From positions 124,001 to 188,000 of the forward strand of contig KQ964265.1 of the NCBI GenBank assembly GCA_001566295.1: a stretch of DNA of 64,000 nucleotides. Direction: 5' to 3'. The position numbers and the translations under genes are program-made. The notes under the pieces were generated by a model. The model had not been told where the DNA came from, did no database searches, and was given only the letters and a program-made list of their open reading frames with translations. Shown here one piece after another: positions 1 to 10,388 of this stretch (the stretch's first letter is position 1; every line of letters begins with the position of its first letter). The DNA is from Microdochium bolleyi (lineage: Eukaryota > Ascomycota > Sordariomycetes > Xylariales > Microdochiaceae).

Positions 1-731
1 TCGCGCGCCTGTACGACTGGCGCGCCATGAACGAGATGGAGATCTGCGCGTACGGCGTGCTCTGGAAGGCCATCGGCGACGACATGGGCATCGAGTACAA
101 GGGCCACCTCCGCCGCGCCGGGGGCGGCTGGAAGGACGGCCTCGAGTTCTATGAGGACATCGAGGAGTGGGCGGCCGCGTACGAGGTCGAGAGGATGAAG
201 CCGTCCAAGGTCGCGGCGGCCCCCGCCCGCGCGCTGATCCCCATGCTGCTGTACTGGCTCCCCTGGTTCATGCACCCATTCGCGACCGAGTGCGTGTGCG
301 TGCTCATGAGCTCGCGCGTGCGCGAGGCGTTCCTGCTGCCCGAGCCGGGAATCACCGCGGGCATGGTCGTGTACACGTCGCTCTGGCTGCGGCGCTTCTT
401 CCTGCGCCACTTCGCGCTGCCGCGGTTTTCCGAGTTCAAGAGGCTCGAGCAGGCCGATCCCAAGACGGGCCGGATGTTCCTGACCGAGGCGCACGGTAAC
501 TACCCGTTCTACCTGAAGCCGACTCTCTGGAACCGCTGGGGCCCCAAGGCGTGGCTGGTGAAGGCGTACGGCGGGTTCGTGCCGGGGGATGACCCGAAGC
601 AGTACTTCTCGCAGGGTTACAAGTTTGAGGAGCTGGGGCCGGTGAACCAGATCGGCAAGGGCGTGGAGGAGATGAATGCCGATGTCAAGAGGATGGCGGA
701 GGGGGGCAGGTCGGGGTGTCCCTTTATTTGA
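1..731 (+). CDS. mpaB-like ER-bound oxygenase family protein, 3' part only
   Basis: The gene is cut by the left edge of the window. The frame is open from base 3 and the visible residues (about 242) are the C-terminal half. The order of conserved blocks matches the fungal mpaB/mpaB'/rubber-oxygenase catalytic family (DUF2236-like): a tryptophan-rich YDWR-type segment, then a CAYGVLWKAIGD block, a hydrophobic stretch around residues 70-100 of the visible part, and the typical C-terminal WNRWGP and GCPF motifs. In mycophenolic acid biosynthesis MpaB' oxidatively cleaves a farnesyl side chain at the ER membrane. Most genomic homologues have no known substrate, so only the family is assigned. The His/Asp ligand region lies outside the window and its integrity cannot be judged. 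The gene converges on the GH43 gene. Confidence 0.8.
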   Translation, partial: ARLYDWRAMNEMEICAYGVLWKAIGDDMGIEYKGHLRRAGGGWKDGLEFYEDIEEWAAAYEVERMKPSKVAAAPARALIPMLLYWLPWFMHPFATECVCVLMSSRVREAFLLPEPGITAGMVVYTSLWLRRFFLRHFALPRFSEFKRLEQADPKTGRMFLTEAHGNYPFYLKPTLWNRWGPKAWLVKAYGGFVPGDDPKQYFSQGYKFEELGPVNQIGKGVEEMNADVKRMAEGGRSGCPFI

Positions 732-1122
732 GGGAGGAGGGTTTGGAGTAGCAAAAGGGAAAGGATGATGCTGGACAGCAAACTCCTCATAAGAGTGCTA
801 GATCTGTTAGATTCTGTCTACAGGTTTGCAAGCAAGACGAAATCACGATATTAGACACTGCATAATTCTAAATACGACCAGAAGCTCTTGTAACATCACT
901 TGTCATGGAAACAAAACAAGAGCATGTCACTACAAATTCACTCGCAACCACAGTACCATGGAACAGCCTTCAGGCTCGACCTTACGGGAGTTAGGTCCAT
1001 GATATGCATCTCCTGTTCGACGGTGTCGCGCTCGCCATAAAATTTGTTGTTTGGCCATGCGACAGAAGACAGGACACCGTAGCTACCACGTATACCACCG
1101 CTGGAAAGCACCATCAAGCAGC
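732..1122. other. convergent 3' intergenic region
   Basis: This 391-nt AT-richer stretch lies between the stop codons of the mpaB-like and GH43 genes. It presumably holds both 3' UTRs and polyadenylation sites. No gene is supported. Confidence 0.6.
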
Positions 1123-2499
1123 TCAAGCAGCAAACTGCCACCAGTTGATGTTGAACAGGAAGCCGGTCCCGGAGCCCGTGTACACAAAGAACAGGTCCTG
1201 CACGCCGGTCACCGTCGTGCTCAGCCGGCAGTTGACCGTGGTCCAGTTCTGCCAGCCGCCCGTGCCGGGCACGCTGCACGTCCCTACGAGGTTTCCCGTC
1301 CTGCTCCCCGTGCGCAGCTCGATCTTGCCGCCGCTCGTCGCCGACGCCACGCGCACCGAGAACTGGCTCGCTCCGGGGCTGCCGAAGCCGACGCCCTTGA
1401 CCTTGACGTAGTCCCCGTTGTTGATGTTGGCAATGTTGATCCCGCCCTCGCTGCACGTCTCGACCTCGATCCCGGACGACCACGCGATGGTCTCGGCCTC
1501 GACGCGGACGTACGGGTTGAGGTTCTTGACCTGCGCGGGCCCCGCGGTGGACATGCGCAGCTGCGGGATCGTGCCGTCAGAGTTGTACTTGAAGCTCTCG
1601 ACCGCCACGCTGCGCTGGTACCCGCCGCCGCCCGGCAGCGCGCCGTTGTGGTAGAAGAAGTACGAGTTGCCCGCAAAGTCCACCAGGCCCGGGTGGTTGG
1701 TGAAGCTGCCGCCCTCGGTGGCCATGAGGACCCCGCGGTACGTCCAGGGGCCCGTGATGCTGGGCCCCGTGGAGTAGCGGATGTCTTCGGAGCAGCAGTT
1801 GGCCGCGTAGACCATGTAGTACAGGCCGTTGCGCTTGTACACCCAGGGTCCCTCCTCGTACGCGCTGGGCCGCTGGGTGGTCGGGGTCGGCCGGGGCCCG
1901 AAGGAGCCCGGGGTCAGGGAGACGTAGTTGATGCCACCCGAGTACGACTTCATGTCGGCGTTGAGCCGGACGTACGCGAGCCGCGGGTTGCCCCAGTACA
2001 GGTAGGCCTGGCCGTTGTCGTCGATGAAGACGCTGGGGTCGATCTCGGCGTTCTCGAGCAGAGGGCCGCCGATGGCGTCGCGCCACGGGCCCTCGATGGT
2101 GTCGGCCACGCCCACGCCGATCGCCATCGACCCGCCACGGCGCCGGACGGGGACGTAGATCCAGAACTTGCCGTTGCGGAAGACGGCCTGCGCGGCCCAC
2201 GCATTGGCGTCGGCCCAAGCAAAGGTCGCGAGCGAGAGGGGGCTGCCGTGGTGCTGCCAGTTGGCCATGTCGTCGGTCGAGTAGAGGCGCCACTTCTTCA
2301 TGACGTACGTCGTCGCGCCATCCTCGTCCTGGCCCGTGAAGACGTACAGGCGGTTGTTGTACACGAGGGGCGCCGGGTCCGTGGTGAAGTCAGTCTGGAC
2401 GATGGGGTTGTCGGCGAGGACGGGGCTCGCCTGGTTGAGCAGCAGCGCGCCGAGGCCGGCGAGGGCCTGCAGGACCGTCCGGGTCGTGAGTCCCGGCAT
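1123..2499 (-). CDS. secreted GH43 glycoside hydrolase with C-terminal CBM6
   Basis: Single-exon gene of 458 aa starting at an ATG. Residues 1-29 form a signal peptide (Ala/Leu-rich core ending LADN). Residues 35-320 are a five-bladed GH43 catalytic domain. The catalytic triad is visible: the Asp base in TTDPAP (D41), the Asp pKa modulator in EIDPSVF and the Glu acid in EEGPWVY. A NHPGL motif lies further on. Residues about 330-458 form a CBM6-like jelly roll (VRVEAETIAWSSGIEVETC start, NINWWQFA end). GH43 enzymes of this architecture are arabinofuranosidases or xylosidases acting on arabinoxylan outside the cell. The modular plan resembles XynD-type arabinoxylan arabinofuranohydrolases, but the exact bond cleaved cannot be read from the sequence. 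A TATA box lies about 120 nt upstream. Confidence 0.93.
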   Translation of the reverse strand: MPGLTTRTVLQALAGLGALLLNQASPVLADNPIVQTDFTTDPAPLVYNNRLYVFTGQDEDGATTYVMKKWRLYSTDDMANWQHHGSPLSLATFAWADANAWAAQAVFRNGKFWIYVPVRRRGGSMAIGVGVADTIEGPWRDAIGGPLLENAEIDPSVFIDDNGQAYLYWGNPRLAYVRLNADMKSYSGGINYVSLTPGSFGPRPTPTTQRPSAYEEGPWVYKRNGLYYMVYAANCCSEDIRYSTGPSITGPWTYRGVLMATEGGSFTNHPGLVDFAGNSYFFYHNGALPGGGGYQRSVAVESFKYNSDGTIPQLRMSTAGPAQVKNLNPYVRVEAETIAWSSGIEVETCSEGGINIANINNGDYVKVKGVGFGSPGASQFSVRVASATSGGKIELRTGSRTGNLVGTCSVPGTGGWQNWTTVNCRLSTTVTGVQDLFFVYTGSGTGFLFNINWWQFAA

Positions 2500-4292
2500 G
2501 GCTGGGTGCGGATGGAAGAGCCTTTGACAGATTGTGCTGGGAGGACTGTGACTCTCGAGTGCAACCGGTGAGAATGATAACCGTCAAGGTAGGGGAGGCA
2601 ATTGGGCGCGCCCCGCAGTTATATAGCCGTTGGCAGACACGGCACGGCACATGCACGGCGACTTGCACATCTCGGTACAATGGCGGCGCGGCTCTGACGA
2701 TTCCCCCGTCAAGGTCAACAATTCATAGAGTTCGTGAGCGATCATTGCTGGAATCCGCAACGATACGAGTTCGGATTGCAGGGGCATCAAACCCCCCAGA
2801 TCGGGCCTGTCCATAACAGGCAGTTTTGGCACGACGGAGGCACACTGCCCGCAAGACTCGCCACGAGCCTTCGCGTCGTGCCCGAGAAAGGTGCCGCCGT
2901 CTAGATTGCTTTCAACAACACGATCGCCCAATGGCTAAGCGGCCCAATCGGCATTTATTAAAAGGCTTGACACTATTTCTCCGGGCTAAAACCCCTGGCC
3001 TTCCCCGCATTCCAGTCGTTCCCTCGTTCCCGTTGCTGTCACTGTGCGCCATGTGGATGCGGGCAACGGGCAATGGGTCTCAGAAACAGGGCCGGTGAAG
3101 ATTGAGCCGTTTGCGAGTTGATTGGGCCGCGTATTGCCTATACCATCGCTCATTTCAATGTCTGGCTGATTAAGGAATTGATGCATGGCTAAGTAATTTA
3201 TGACGTGCATTGAAAGTTGTGGTTATGACCATGACAGACCCCTCCCGGTCGAAATGACCTATGCTTGTTCATCTGAAGACCGTCTTGACACACTTTGTGT
3301 AATTACAGCGGGCTAGCTGCGGTGGTCCAGCTGACACTTGTGAGCAAATGCTACGTTTATGTTCACCATACTTGAGTTTCTAGAAGATCTACTCTCTGAG
3401 GATATCTGTCATACGTTGTGGGGCCCGTCCGCTCACGTCCTAGACAGCTGCCCTCTGGGTTTATAGAACGTCATGAAGCTTCAGGAAGTTTACTGACTTC
3501 AGTCTCCACAACGTAAAGTCATAGGCCCCGTTATTATACCTTGTGAGCTGAGGCGGATGACACAAGGTGGTATAAACATTATTGTAGGAAGTACAGGGTT
3601 GCACGAGCAATAGAGCGCGCTTCAGGCATTTCATGTATGATAGATCCAGTCATGCTAGCTTCATATCCCTGGAGCTTAGGTGGTGAACTGCTTGTTAAGT
3701 AGAGTTCTCGCTTTGGACATGTGCAAGCTCGCAGCTCGTCCGGTCAGTGGAAACCGGGAACTTTGCTCTCTCGCACTTCGCCATCTCCCGCGCCGGCGAG
3801 CTCCTCCCCGAGTCGGAAAAGGTATGGAATGGCACTGGAGCGCCCACGAACAAGCATAGATCTTGGGATCCCAATGCGGACTGTCCATTAAATTGCAACC
3901 ATCGGCCCTGGAGGATGGTCTGTGCAGTGAGAATATAGATACGTGTTGCCACATTGGATGCCGGTTCAAGCCGAGTTCTACGATATGATTTTATGCATTG
4001 TCAAGTGGTGTTCTGAAAATAGCCCCTGAACTTCCGCAGAGGACAGCAGCTTTTTGCACTTTCGGTGGCAATCCTTGTCGTTTCAAGTTGGCCACAAGGC
4101 ATAATCGAGTAATCAGCAACCAACAACCACCCCCTTGACCAACAACCAACAAATGCAAAATACTGCACCACGTAGAGGCCAAATTATGCCTTACTCGACT
4201 TACCTATCCTTTTAAGACCAGAAAATCAGCACCGACGACGTGTGTCCACGACCAGAGCCGAGCACGTCAATTTTTATCCTAATCCCCATTGC
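2500..4292. other. intergenic region between divergent GH43 and M3 peptidase genes
   Basis: About 1.8 kb holding both promoters. Short overlapping frames near 3.7-4.0 kb are open on both strands but show no recognisable domain, signal peptide or consistent splice structure. I see no supported gene. Confidence 0.5.
2619..2626 (-). promoter_or_regulatory. TATA box of the GH43 gene
   Basis: CTATATAA on the minus strand, about 120 nt upstream of the GH43 start codon. It is a canonical TATA element for a strongly regulated gene. Confidence 0.55.
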
Positions 4293-6530
4293 ATGATCTC
4301 CACGATGGACGAACTCAACCGCTACCCACCACAGCCCCCGCTGAGATTCACCTCAGACCCGGTAGCAATCACCGCCGCAGCGGATGCCGCATGCGCCCAC
4401 GCGCAGGCCGTCGTAGACGAGCTTCTCGCGACCGTGGCGCCCGCGACCGCGACGTTCGACAACGTCCTCGGCGTGCTGCTGCAGCTCGAGAACGAGTTCC
4501 AGAAGACGTCCAATGTGGCCGTCATCCGGGCGCTGACAGGTGGCGTCACGGCTGGCGAAACTTCGGATGAGGCAGGCAAGGAATCAGCTGCTGCACTCAG
4601 GAAAGCCGCGGGTCAGGCGGCGAACAAGCTCAGCCGCTTCCTGCCTGACCTCAAGGCGGACAAAAGGGTAGTCGCGCTTGTGGGCGCGGTGTATCAAGGA
4701 CATCAGCAAGACGATGGGGCGCGGCTGGACGCCGAGAGCTGGAAGGCGCTGCGTCAGGAGTATCGTGCAAGTTTCTCCCTGATAGGCGGCGCGCCAATCC
4801 CGGGTAGTCAGGAGAGGGTTGCAGAGATTGAGAAGAGGCTTTCCGATATCCAAGGAAAGTTTCTGGGCAACCTCGACGATGCCCAGGATTGCATCTGGCT
4901 CACGAGGGCTGAGCTCAAGGGCGTCCCTGACGCCACACTTGGCGGACTAGAGACGCGTTCTTCATTTAACGCTGAAGAGCAACTCAGGGTCGAGCTCAAC
5001 GGACCACAAGTGAGGTCGATCCTGAGCCACCTGGCGGTGCCGGAGAGCCGACATCTGGTGTATGCTGGCATGAAAAGTCTCGTAAGTTCACGTCTCTGAC
5101 TGCAATGCCACGTTTGCTAGATACTCACGTATTGCACCCAGGCCGCGGAAAACATCCCGTTGTTCCACGAGGCCGTACAGCTTCGCCATGAAGCAGCCAG
5201 ACTGTGTGGATATTCCAGCCACGCGGCGCGGCGGGTCGAAACGATGATGGCCAGGACTCCCGAAGTCGTGAACGCGCTTCTTGACGGACTGCGAGAAAAG
5301 GTCCTTGCTCAGCTACCGCGAGACCTGGAGAAACTCTCGCAAATGTCCCCGGGACAGTCACCAGACACCATATCGTCGGCAGACCTTCCATACTACAGCA
5401 GCGTGTACGAGCAGAAGAACTACTCGATTGACCAAGAAATGATAGCGCAGTACTTCCCGCTGCTGCCGACTGTGTCGAGAATGCTCAACCTGTTTGGCAG
5501 GCATTTCGGTTTCACGTTCCAAGCCATCACCGACGCCGCAGATAAGTTTGCGGCCGAACGTTTAGCTTGGCATGAAGACGTGCTGGTATACAGCGTCTGG
5601 AACGACGAGCAGGAGGGTGGCGACTTCGTCGGGTACCTCTACCTCGATCTGCACCAGCGCGAGGGCAAGACAGGCGGTGCCCAGTGTCGGCCTCTCCACC
5701 TCGGTTGTCTCGACCCGACATCGGGCCAGCGACACTACCCCTCGACGGTCCTTCTCACGTCCTTCGCCCGCAACTCCCACCTGCACCATGCCGACGTGAC
5801 GCTGCTCTTCCACGAGATGGGCCACGGCATCCACGATCTCGCAGGCAAGTGCCGCTACTCGCGATTCCATGGCGCCGAGACTGTGGGCGACTTCAACGAG
5901 GCGCCCTCGCAGATGCTCGAGAACTGGTGCTGGGACCCGCAGGGTCTGAGGGCTCTGTCTGGAAACCACGAGACAGGCGCGCCACTGCCCGATGATATGG
6001 TCGATGCCATTGTCAAGACGAGAGCGGTGCTGCCCGCTGTGAAGATCTTGGAGCAGCTCAGGGTGACGCTCTTCGACAGCGTCGTGCATTCTGATGTCAA
6101 GGATGGTGCGGCGATAGATGCAGACAAGGTCTATTTGGAGTGCGCGAATCTAGGGGGGCTGCAGTGTGAAGGCGACAGGTACAATCACTCTTCTGGCCAG
6201 ACCATGACCACCATCCCCCACCACGAGCACTATCCCACTGCGATGAAAGCTATGCTAACAAGATCTGAGAATAGTCACGGATACACGACCTACCGACACC
6301 TCTTCTCCGGCAACGACGGGACCATGTACAGCTATCTGTGGTCGCGAGCCATCGCGCAGGACATGTTTGACGCCTTCTTCGCGGGCAACACGCTCGACGA
6401 CAAAGTGGGCAGACGGTACAGGCACATGGTGCTCGAGAAGGGCGGCAGCCAGGACGAGATGAAGACACTGGTGGATTTCCTGGGGCGGAAGCCGTCTTGG
6501 GATCCGTTCTATCGATCTCTGGGACTTTGA
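4293..6530 (+). CDS. M3 family metallo-oligopeptidase (thimet oligopeptidase-like)
   Basis: Two exons, 4293-5081 and 5142-6530. They are separated by a 60-nt phase-0 intron (GTAAGT..CCCAG) and give 725 aa. The first in-frame ATG is 4293. A second at 4305 has a slightly better context and would remove four residues. The zinc site is intact: HEMGH at about residues 487-491 and the third ligand Glu about 25 residues later in DFNEAPSQMLENW, as in thimet oligopeptidase. The C-terminal LFSGNDG..YSYLWS region also fits the family. M3 enzymes are zinc peptidases that cut short peptides within an enclosed channel, in the cytosol or mitochondria. No clear targeting peptide is seen, so a cytosolic location is likely. 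Confidence 0.92.
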
Positions 6531-7197
6531 GCCCTGTGACAGGAGCAAGTATTTTGCAGGTAGCAGCTGTTTGGCTGGCTGAGACCAGACACATATTGAC
6601 AGCAGGTGTGTTTTCACTCGCGTGGAAATATGCGGCAGTAATTGGGAATGTATATGAGAAAAGCCTCGCTGGGGAAATATTGCCTTGTTCGACGATGTTA
6701 GGGATTTGCTGTCGAGATTTCACGTGGGTAATAATTCATCACATTCTGGACATATGCGCATCGTCAAATGCAACGCACATCCCCTCTACAAAGTGCAGTT
6801 CTAATTTCGCTTCCACTTGGCTGACTGCACGTATCCTTGTCTGCGTGCGACCCCGGAAATTGGCATTTCCCAATCTGGGGAGAAAAACTGCTGAGAGGGC
6901 TGGAGGCAGCAGTCACAAGGCCCCAAGAATTGAGATAATTGAAGCAAGGGTCCAGGCCGTCGAGGTTGGACGCAAATAAGCAGGATCTGCCCTGCGCGAT
7001 CAAGCTTTTCCCCAGGGTCTGCCTGTTGTTGCTTATCTTGTCCTTTTTTACACGTCATCCTTTCAAGGTCGCTGCCGACAGTTCTCGGGACAAGGACAAT
7101 GCCCAAGAGCTGTAGACCACGCCAGCAGTGATAAAAACTCCATCATCAACTGTCACGAGACCACCGCCCGTGATCACCGTAACGCACATAACCTACC
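6531..7197. other. intergenic region downstream of M3 peptidase
   Basis: 667 nt between tandem plus-strand genes, containing the 3' UTR of the peptidase and the promoter of the next gene. No RNA gene or coding frame is supported. Confidence 0.5.
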
Positions 7198-8046
7198 ATG
7201 GCCACCGCCGCCGCCGCCGCCGCCGCACGCGCTCCTGCCACCACACCGGCTCCGACGCTCGCAGCTATCTGGCAGCTCGCGCCCGCCCCAGCCTCGCTCG
7301 AGGCGAGCGTCATCGCCAGCACGACGGAGCTCATCGCCAGCCGGCCGCAGTACCTCGTGCACTATACCGTCGACTGCCCGCGGGCCGACACCGCCGAGAA
7401 CAACGCCTGCAGGCAGATGAGCATCTACCCAGCCGAGGTGTACTACTCCCAGGGCTCGATCCGGGGCGGGACGTACACGGACCGCGCCGCCAGCCGGACG
7501 ACGGCGTGGCGCTGCGCGTTGGGGACGTGTCAGTCCTCGGACGCTGGGTGCCAGGGCCCCGTCTTTGCCAGATGTAACCAGACTATCACCGCTGGCGCCA
7601 GCGGCGGTGGCGCCGTCACGACGACGACGACGAGCGTGGCGGGCTGTGAGGCCGGCCAGCGCTCCGCGGTCCTGCATATCACCGCCGGCGCGGAAAAGAT
7701 CGGCCCGCCCGCGTACTGGCTGCCCACGGGGATGGGGACGGACGTGGCGGTTTTCGCGTCGAACTACGCGAGTGCCTGGAACGAGGAGCTCGAGAAGGCG
7801 GGATGCCCGCGGCGGACGACGCTCGCGGCGCCCGGTCAGACCAGTGGTGCTGCTGGTCCTGGCAGCGGTGGCAGCACGACGACGCCGCCGCCGACAGGTA
7901 GTGGCCCCGCGCAGCAGACGGGCGGGGGAGCTGCTGTGCCGACCAAGTCTGGTGCCTCGCGGCGGACGCTGAGCGGAGTTGGTGTTAGAGTTGTCGGGGT
8001 CGTGTGGGCTGTTACTGGCGTGGTTGGCATGGTGCTGAGCTCATAG
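7198..8046 (+). CDS. cysteine-containing, probably GPI-anchored surface protein
   Basis: Single exon of 282 aa. The start ATG has a strong context (taccATGGCC). The product opens with an Ala-rich stretch that is only a weak signal peptide. A globular part (residues about 35-200) follows, with eight cysteines spaced as in fungal extracellular proteins and an NQT glycosylation site. Next comes a Gly/Thr/Pro linker (about 210-250). A C-terminal hydrophobic tail ending VVGMVLSS, preceded by small residues, looks like a GPI-attachment signal. I do not recognise the globular family. The weak N-terminus may mean a missed upstream exon. Location at the plasma membrane or cell wall is inferred from the tail alone. 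Confidence 0.7.
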   Translation: MATAAAAAAARAPATTPAPTLAAIWQLAPAPASLEASVIASTTELIASRPQYLVHYTVDCPRADTAENNACRQMSIYPAEVYYSQGSIRGGTYTDRAASRTTAWRCALGTCQSSDAGCQGPVFARCNQTITAGASGGGAVTTTTTSVAGCEAGQRSAVLHITAGAEKIGPPAYWLPTGMGTDVAVFASNYASAWNEELEKAGCPRRTTLAAPGQTSGAAGPGSGGSTTTPPPTGSGPAQQTGGGAAVPTKSGASRRTLSGVGVRVVGVVWAVTGVVGMVLSS

Positions 8047-8985
8047 ATCCCGACGGAAGCAATGGAAGAGCATGAGTTCTGATGACCTTGTCGACCTGCT
8101 CATGACCCGGGTACCTAGTTCTGGTCCCCTTGCCCGCGGAGTCTCAAGCTTACGCCATCCATAAATCATGACTTATTGCGGCCTTGCATGATAACAACGC
8201 GTCACCACTTGGCATGGGCTACCTGACCTACAAGACGGAGCACGTCAATGTCAGTGATCCTCAGTATGCTGGAGCCCCGGTGGGCATCACAGTCAGCATG
8301 GCCACCAGACACACATGACTGCGCCCCTGCAATTCGGCCAAATCAGAATGCGAGCAGCGGCCTGTCGTCAAGATGCAGAAGGTGGCCACGGTCGCCACGC
8401 CGATCTCAACGGTCCCTCCCGAGATCCAGGCGACCCCAGATCAGCTGAAACAGCCTCTGTGGGGAAGCATCCGTGAGCAGATAAAGCATAGCGGCTGCTG
8501 CTATTTCCATACGCGGACCTGGCACAGCTCGACCGTGTTGCAACAAGAGTGGGAATAGTTCCAGCAGGGACCTCCTTCTCCATAATAGTCGAGCGCGCGT
8601 CTCACACATTGCCACGGCCCCGGTTCCACTTTTGCGGTGCTAGATGTGCGACGAGCATGGATGTCTCAAACTGCGCATCGTCTGAAGCCGCGTTTCATCT
8701 CGTCTCCAGCCCGGCGCGACGGTCCGAAAACATCGCAGGCGGCCAGTGCTCACAGTCATAGAACGTGTATATAGAGGCCAGCCAGATCGCCTTGGTTCAA
8801 ACGGCTTTTCTCCCTTCCTCTCCCCAGCCAGCCTCACCTCAATCAACCATTTCATCAACTTGCACAGTCCGACCTGGTGTCGACTTTCACTTCTTGTACA
8901 TCCACACTTAATTGCACTTCATCTTTGCAAGCATCATCCAAACGATACCCGTCACTACCGACAAACAACCTACAAATCAGTCAAA
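8047..8985. other. promoter region of the BAS2-like gene
   Basis: 939 nt. The proximal part carries a TATA box and then a CT-rich tract typical of strong fungal promoters. Small frames at 8.25-8.6 kb have no supporting features. Confidence 0.5.
8768..8774 (+). promoter_or_regulatory. TATA box of the BAS2-like gene
   Basis: TATATAG, about 210 nt upstream of the start codon and followed by pyrimidine-rich sequence. It implies a 5' UTR of roughly 180 nt. Confidence 0.5.
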
Positions 8986-9394
8986 ATGGTCAAGTTCAGC
9001 ATCATCTCCGCCATCTTCTGTAAGCCACCTCCCACGGACATTGATCCTTCCCTCCCGCCAATATCGTCCTTCGGAAAGACTAACATGTCCGTTTTTTTCC
9101 ACCAATCCAGTCGCTGTCTCCGTCACAGCCATCACCCCGAACAACGCGGGCGCGCGCGACGTCGGCAACGGCCAGGGCCGCCAGTTCACCACGGGCGGCT
9201 GCGTGGCCGACGCCGACTGCCAGCAGGGCTGCTGCGCGGGCGGCGCGACCTCGATCACGGGCCGCGCCGCGGGCATCTGCTCGGGCATCGGCGCCGAGTT
9301 CCAGAACGGCAAGACGGGCTGCGGCTTCAACGACCCCAACGCCGCGCAGAACATCCGCGACGCCAAGGCCCAGCAGCAGAAGCAGGGATTCTAG
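8986..9394 (+). CDS. small secreted cysteine-rich protein, BAS2-like candidate effector
   Basis: Exons 8986-9019 and 9111-9394 with a 91-nt intron (GTAAGC..ATCCAG) in the signal-peptide codons give 105 aa. The start context is tcaaaATGG. Residues 1-20 are a clear signal peptide. The mature part begins near a GARDVGNGQG block and has six cysteines in C-x5-C-x3-CC-x14-C-x13-C-like spacing. The tail is Gln-rich. The RDVGNGQG block, the DADC..GCC core and the later NGK.GCGF..PNA block resemble my recollection of the biotrophy-associated secreted protein 2 family of Magnaporthe and relatives. The link is by family resemblance only. Its role may be plant-associated or simply cell-wall related. It converges with another small secreted gene. 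Confidence 0.8.
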
Positions 9395-9921
9395 ATCCTT
9401 GGAATTGGATACTAGGTGGAGGGCCTGGTGGTGGCAACCGGGCAAAGTATGGTACTGTGAGCAAGATACATTAGCATCCTGCAGCCGACCTTGCAGCGTC
9501 TTAGGCAGCCATCCTGTCCTCAAGCAATACAAAATAGGCCCTTGGGCACGAATAAATGTCCATCAATCTCAACACCACACCGTTCCATGACATTGTGATG
9601 TGAAATCTGGCGCACCGGTCAAGGCAGGGCTGAACATGACCTCTAGTACTGTGACTAGTTGACATGTCGTTACCATGAGTTCTCGCATCATGCACATTCC
9701 TCGACTACTTTCACTCTCTCTGCTTCAGTTTGTGGCGATGTATTTCGTCATTCTAAAGGAGTGAAATGCTATGCTCGGCATGCTATGCGGCTACACAATA
9801 CACAGTGACCATATTGCGTGGGTCGTATCCACCAACATGCATACAAGATGAGGCTTTGAAACCCCCCAGAGATGTCCTCGTGCTCGCTCAGGGAGTGGCC
9901 TAGTCAGAGCCTATCACCGGC
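9395..9921. other. convergent 3' intergenic region between two small secreted protein genes
   Basis: 527 nt, with no supported gene. It contains the two 3' UTRs. Confidence 0.5.
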
Positions 9922-10239
9922 TCAGACGCAGTAGGGCAGGTTGTTGATGGGCTTGCAGGTGGTCTTGGGAGGGCAGCTGCCACCATCCTGTTATGAACAC
10001 AACTCGCGTTAGCTTTACCTATCTTTGGTTTTTCAAAGAAGTTGTAAAAGAAACGATGCTGAGGGACTAACCAGCCAGGTGCCGTCGACGTTGCAGACGA
10101 GCCAGCCCGAGTTGTTGGGCTTGCAGGCGTACTGGGGCGGCTTGCACTGGGCGGCCGGGTGGCGGGCGGCCAAGGTGACGTCGCTGGGAGCGGCCATGGC
10201 GGCGGTGACGGCCAGGGCGATGACGGCGAGGAACTTCAT
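9922..10239 (-). CDS. small secreted six-cysteine protein (77 aa)
   Basis: Exon 1 spans 10239-10072 and exon 2 spans 9987-9922. An 84-nt phase-0 intron (GTTAGT..AACAG) separates them. The 77-residue product has a signal peptide (MKFLAVIALAVTAAMAAP). The short mature domain has six cysteines, in segments QC..YAC..LVC..GSC..TTC..PYC, with a conserved-looking DGTW turn. This pattern recurs in small fungal secreted proteins, some of which bind carbohydrate, but I cannot name the family. Without the second exon the frame would lose three of the six cysteines, which supports the splice model. A TATA-like element lies about 140 nt upstream. Confidence 0.8.
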
Positions 10240-10380
10240 GTTGATGGATTTGAAAGTGCTCGTTGAGATGGAGGATATAGCGAGTGTTGTGTTTGTGAGT
10301 GGGAGTGTGTAAGTGAGTACGAGAGATGATGATGATGATGCAGAAGAACTGTGATGCTGTTCAGGGCAGGTTGTCGACCT

Positions 10381-10388
10381 TCTTATAC
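10381..10388 (-). promoter_or_regulatory. TATA-like box of the 77-aa secreted protein gene
   Basis: GTATAAGA on the minus strand, about 142 nt upstream of the ATG at 10239. A short GAT trinucleotide run (10326-10340) lies between the box and the gene. Confidence 0.4.

Noticed and set aside
1051..2571. 506-codon frame opposite the GH43 gene
   Set aside because: It is a mirror of the GH43 codons, Arg/Val/Asp-rich and without any domain.
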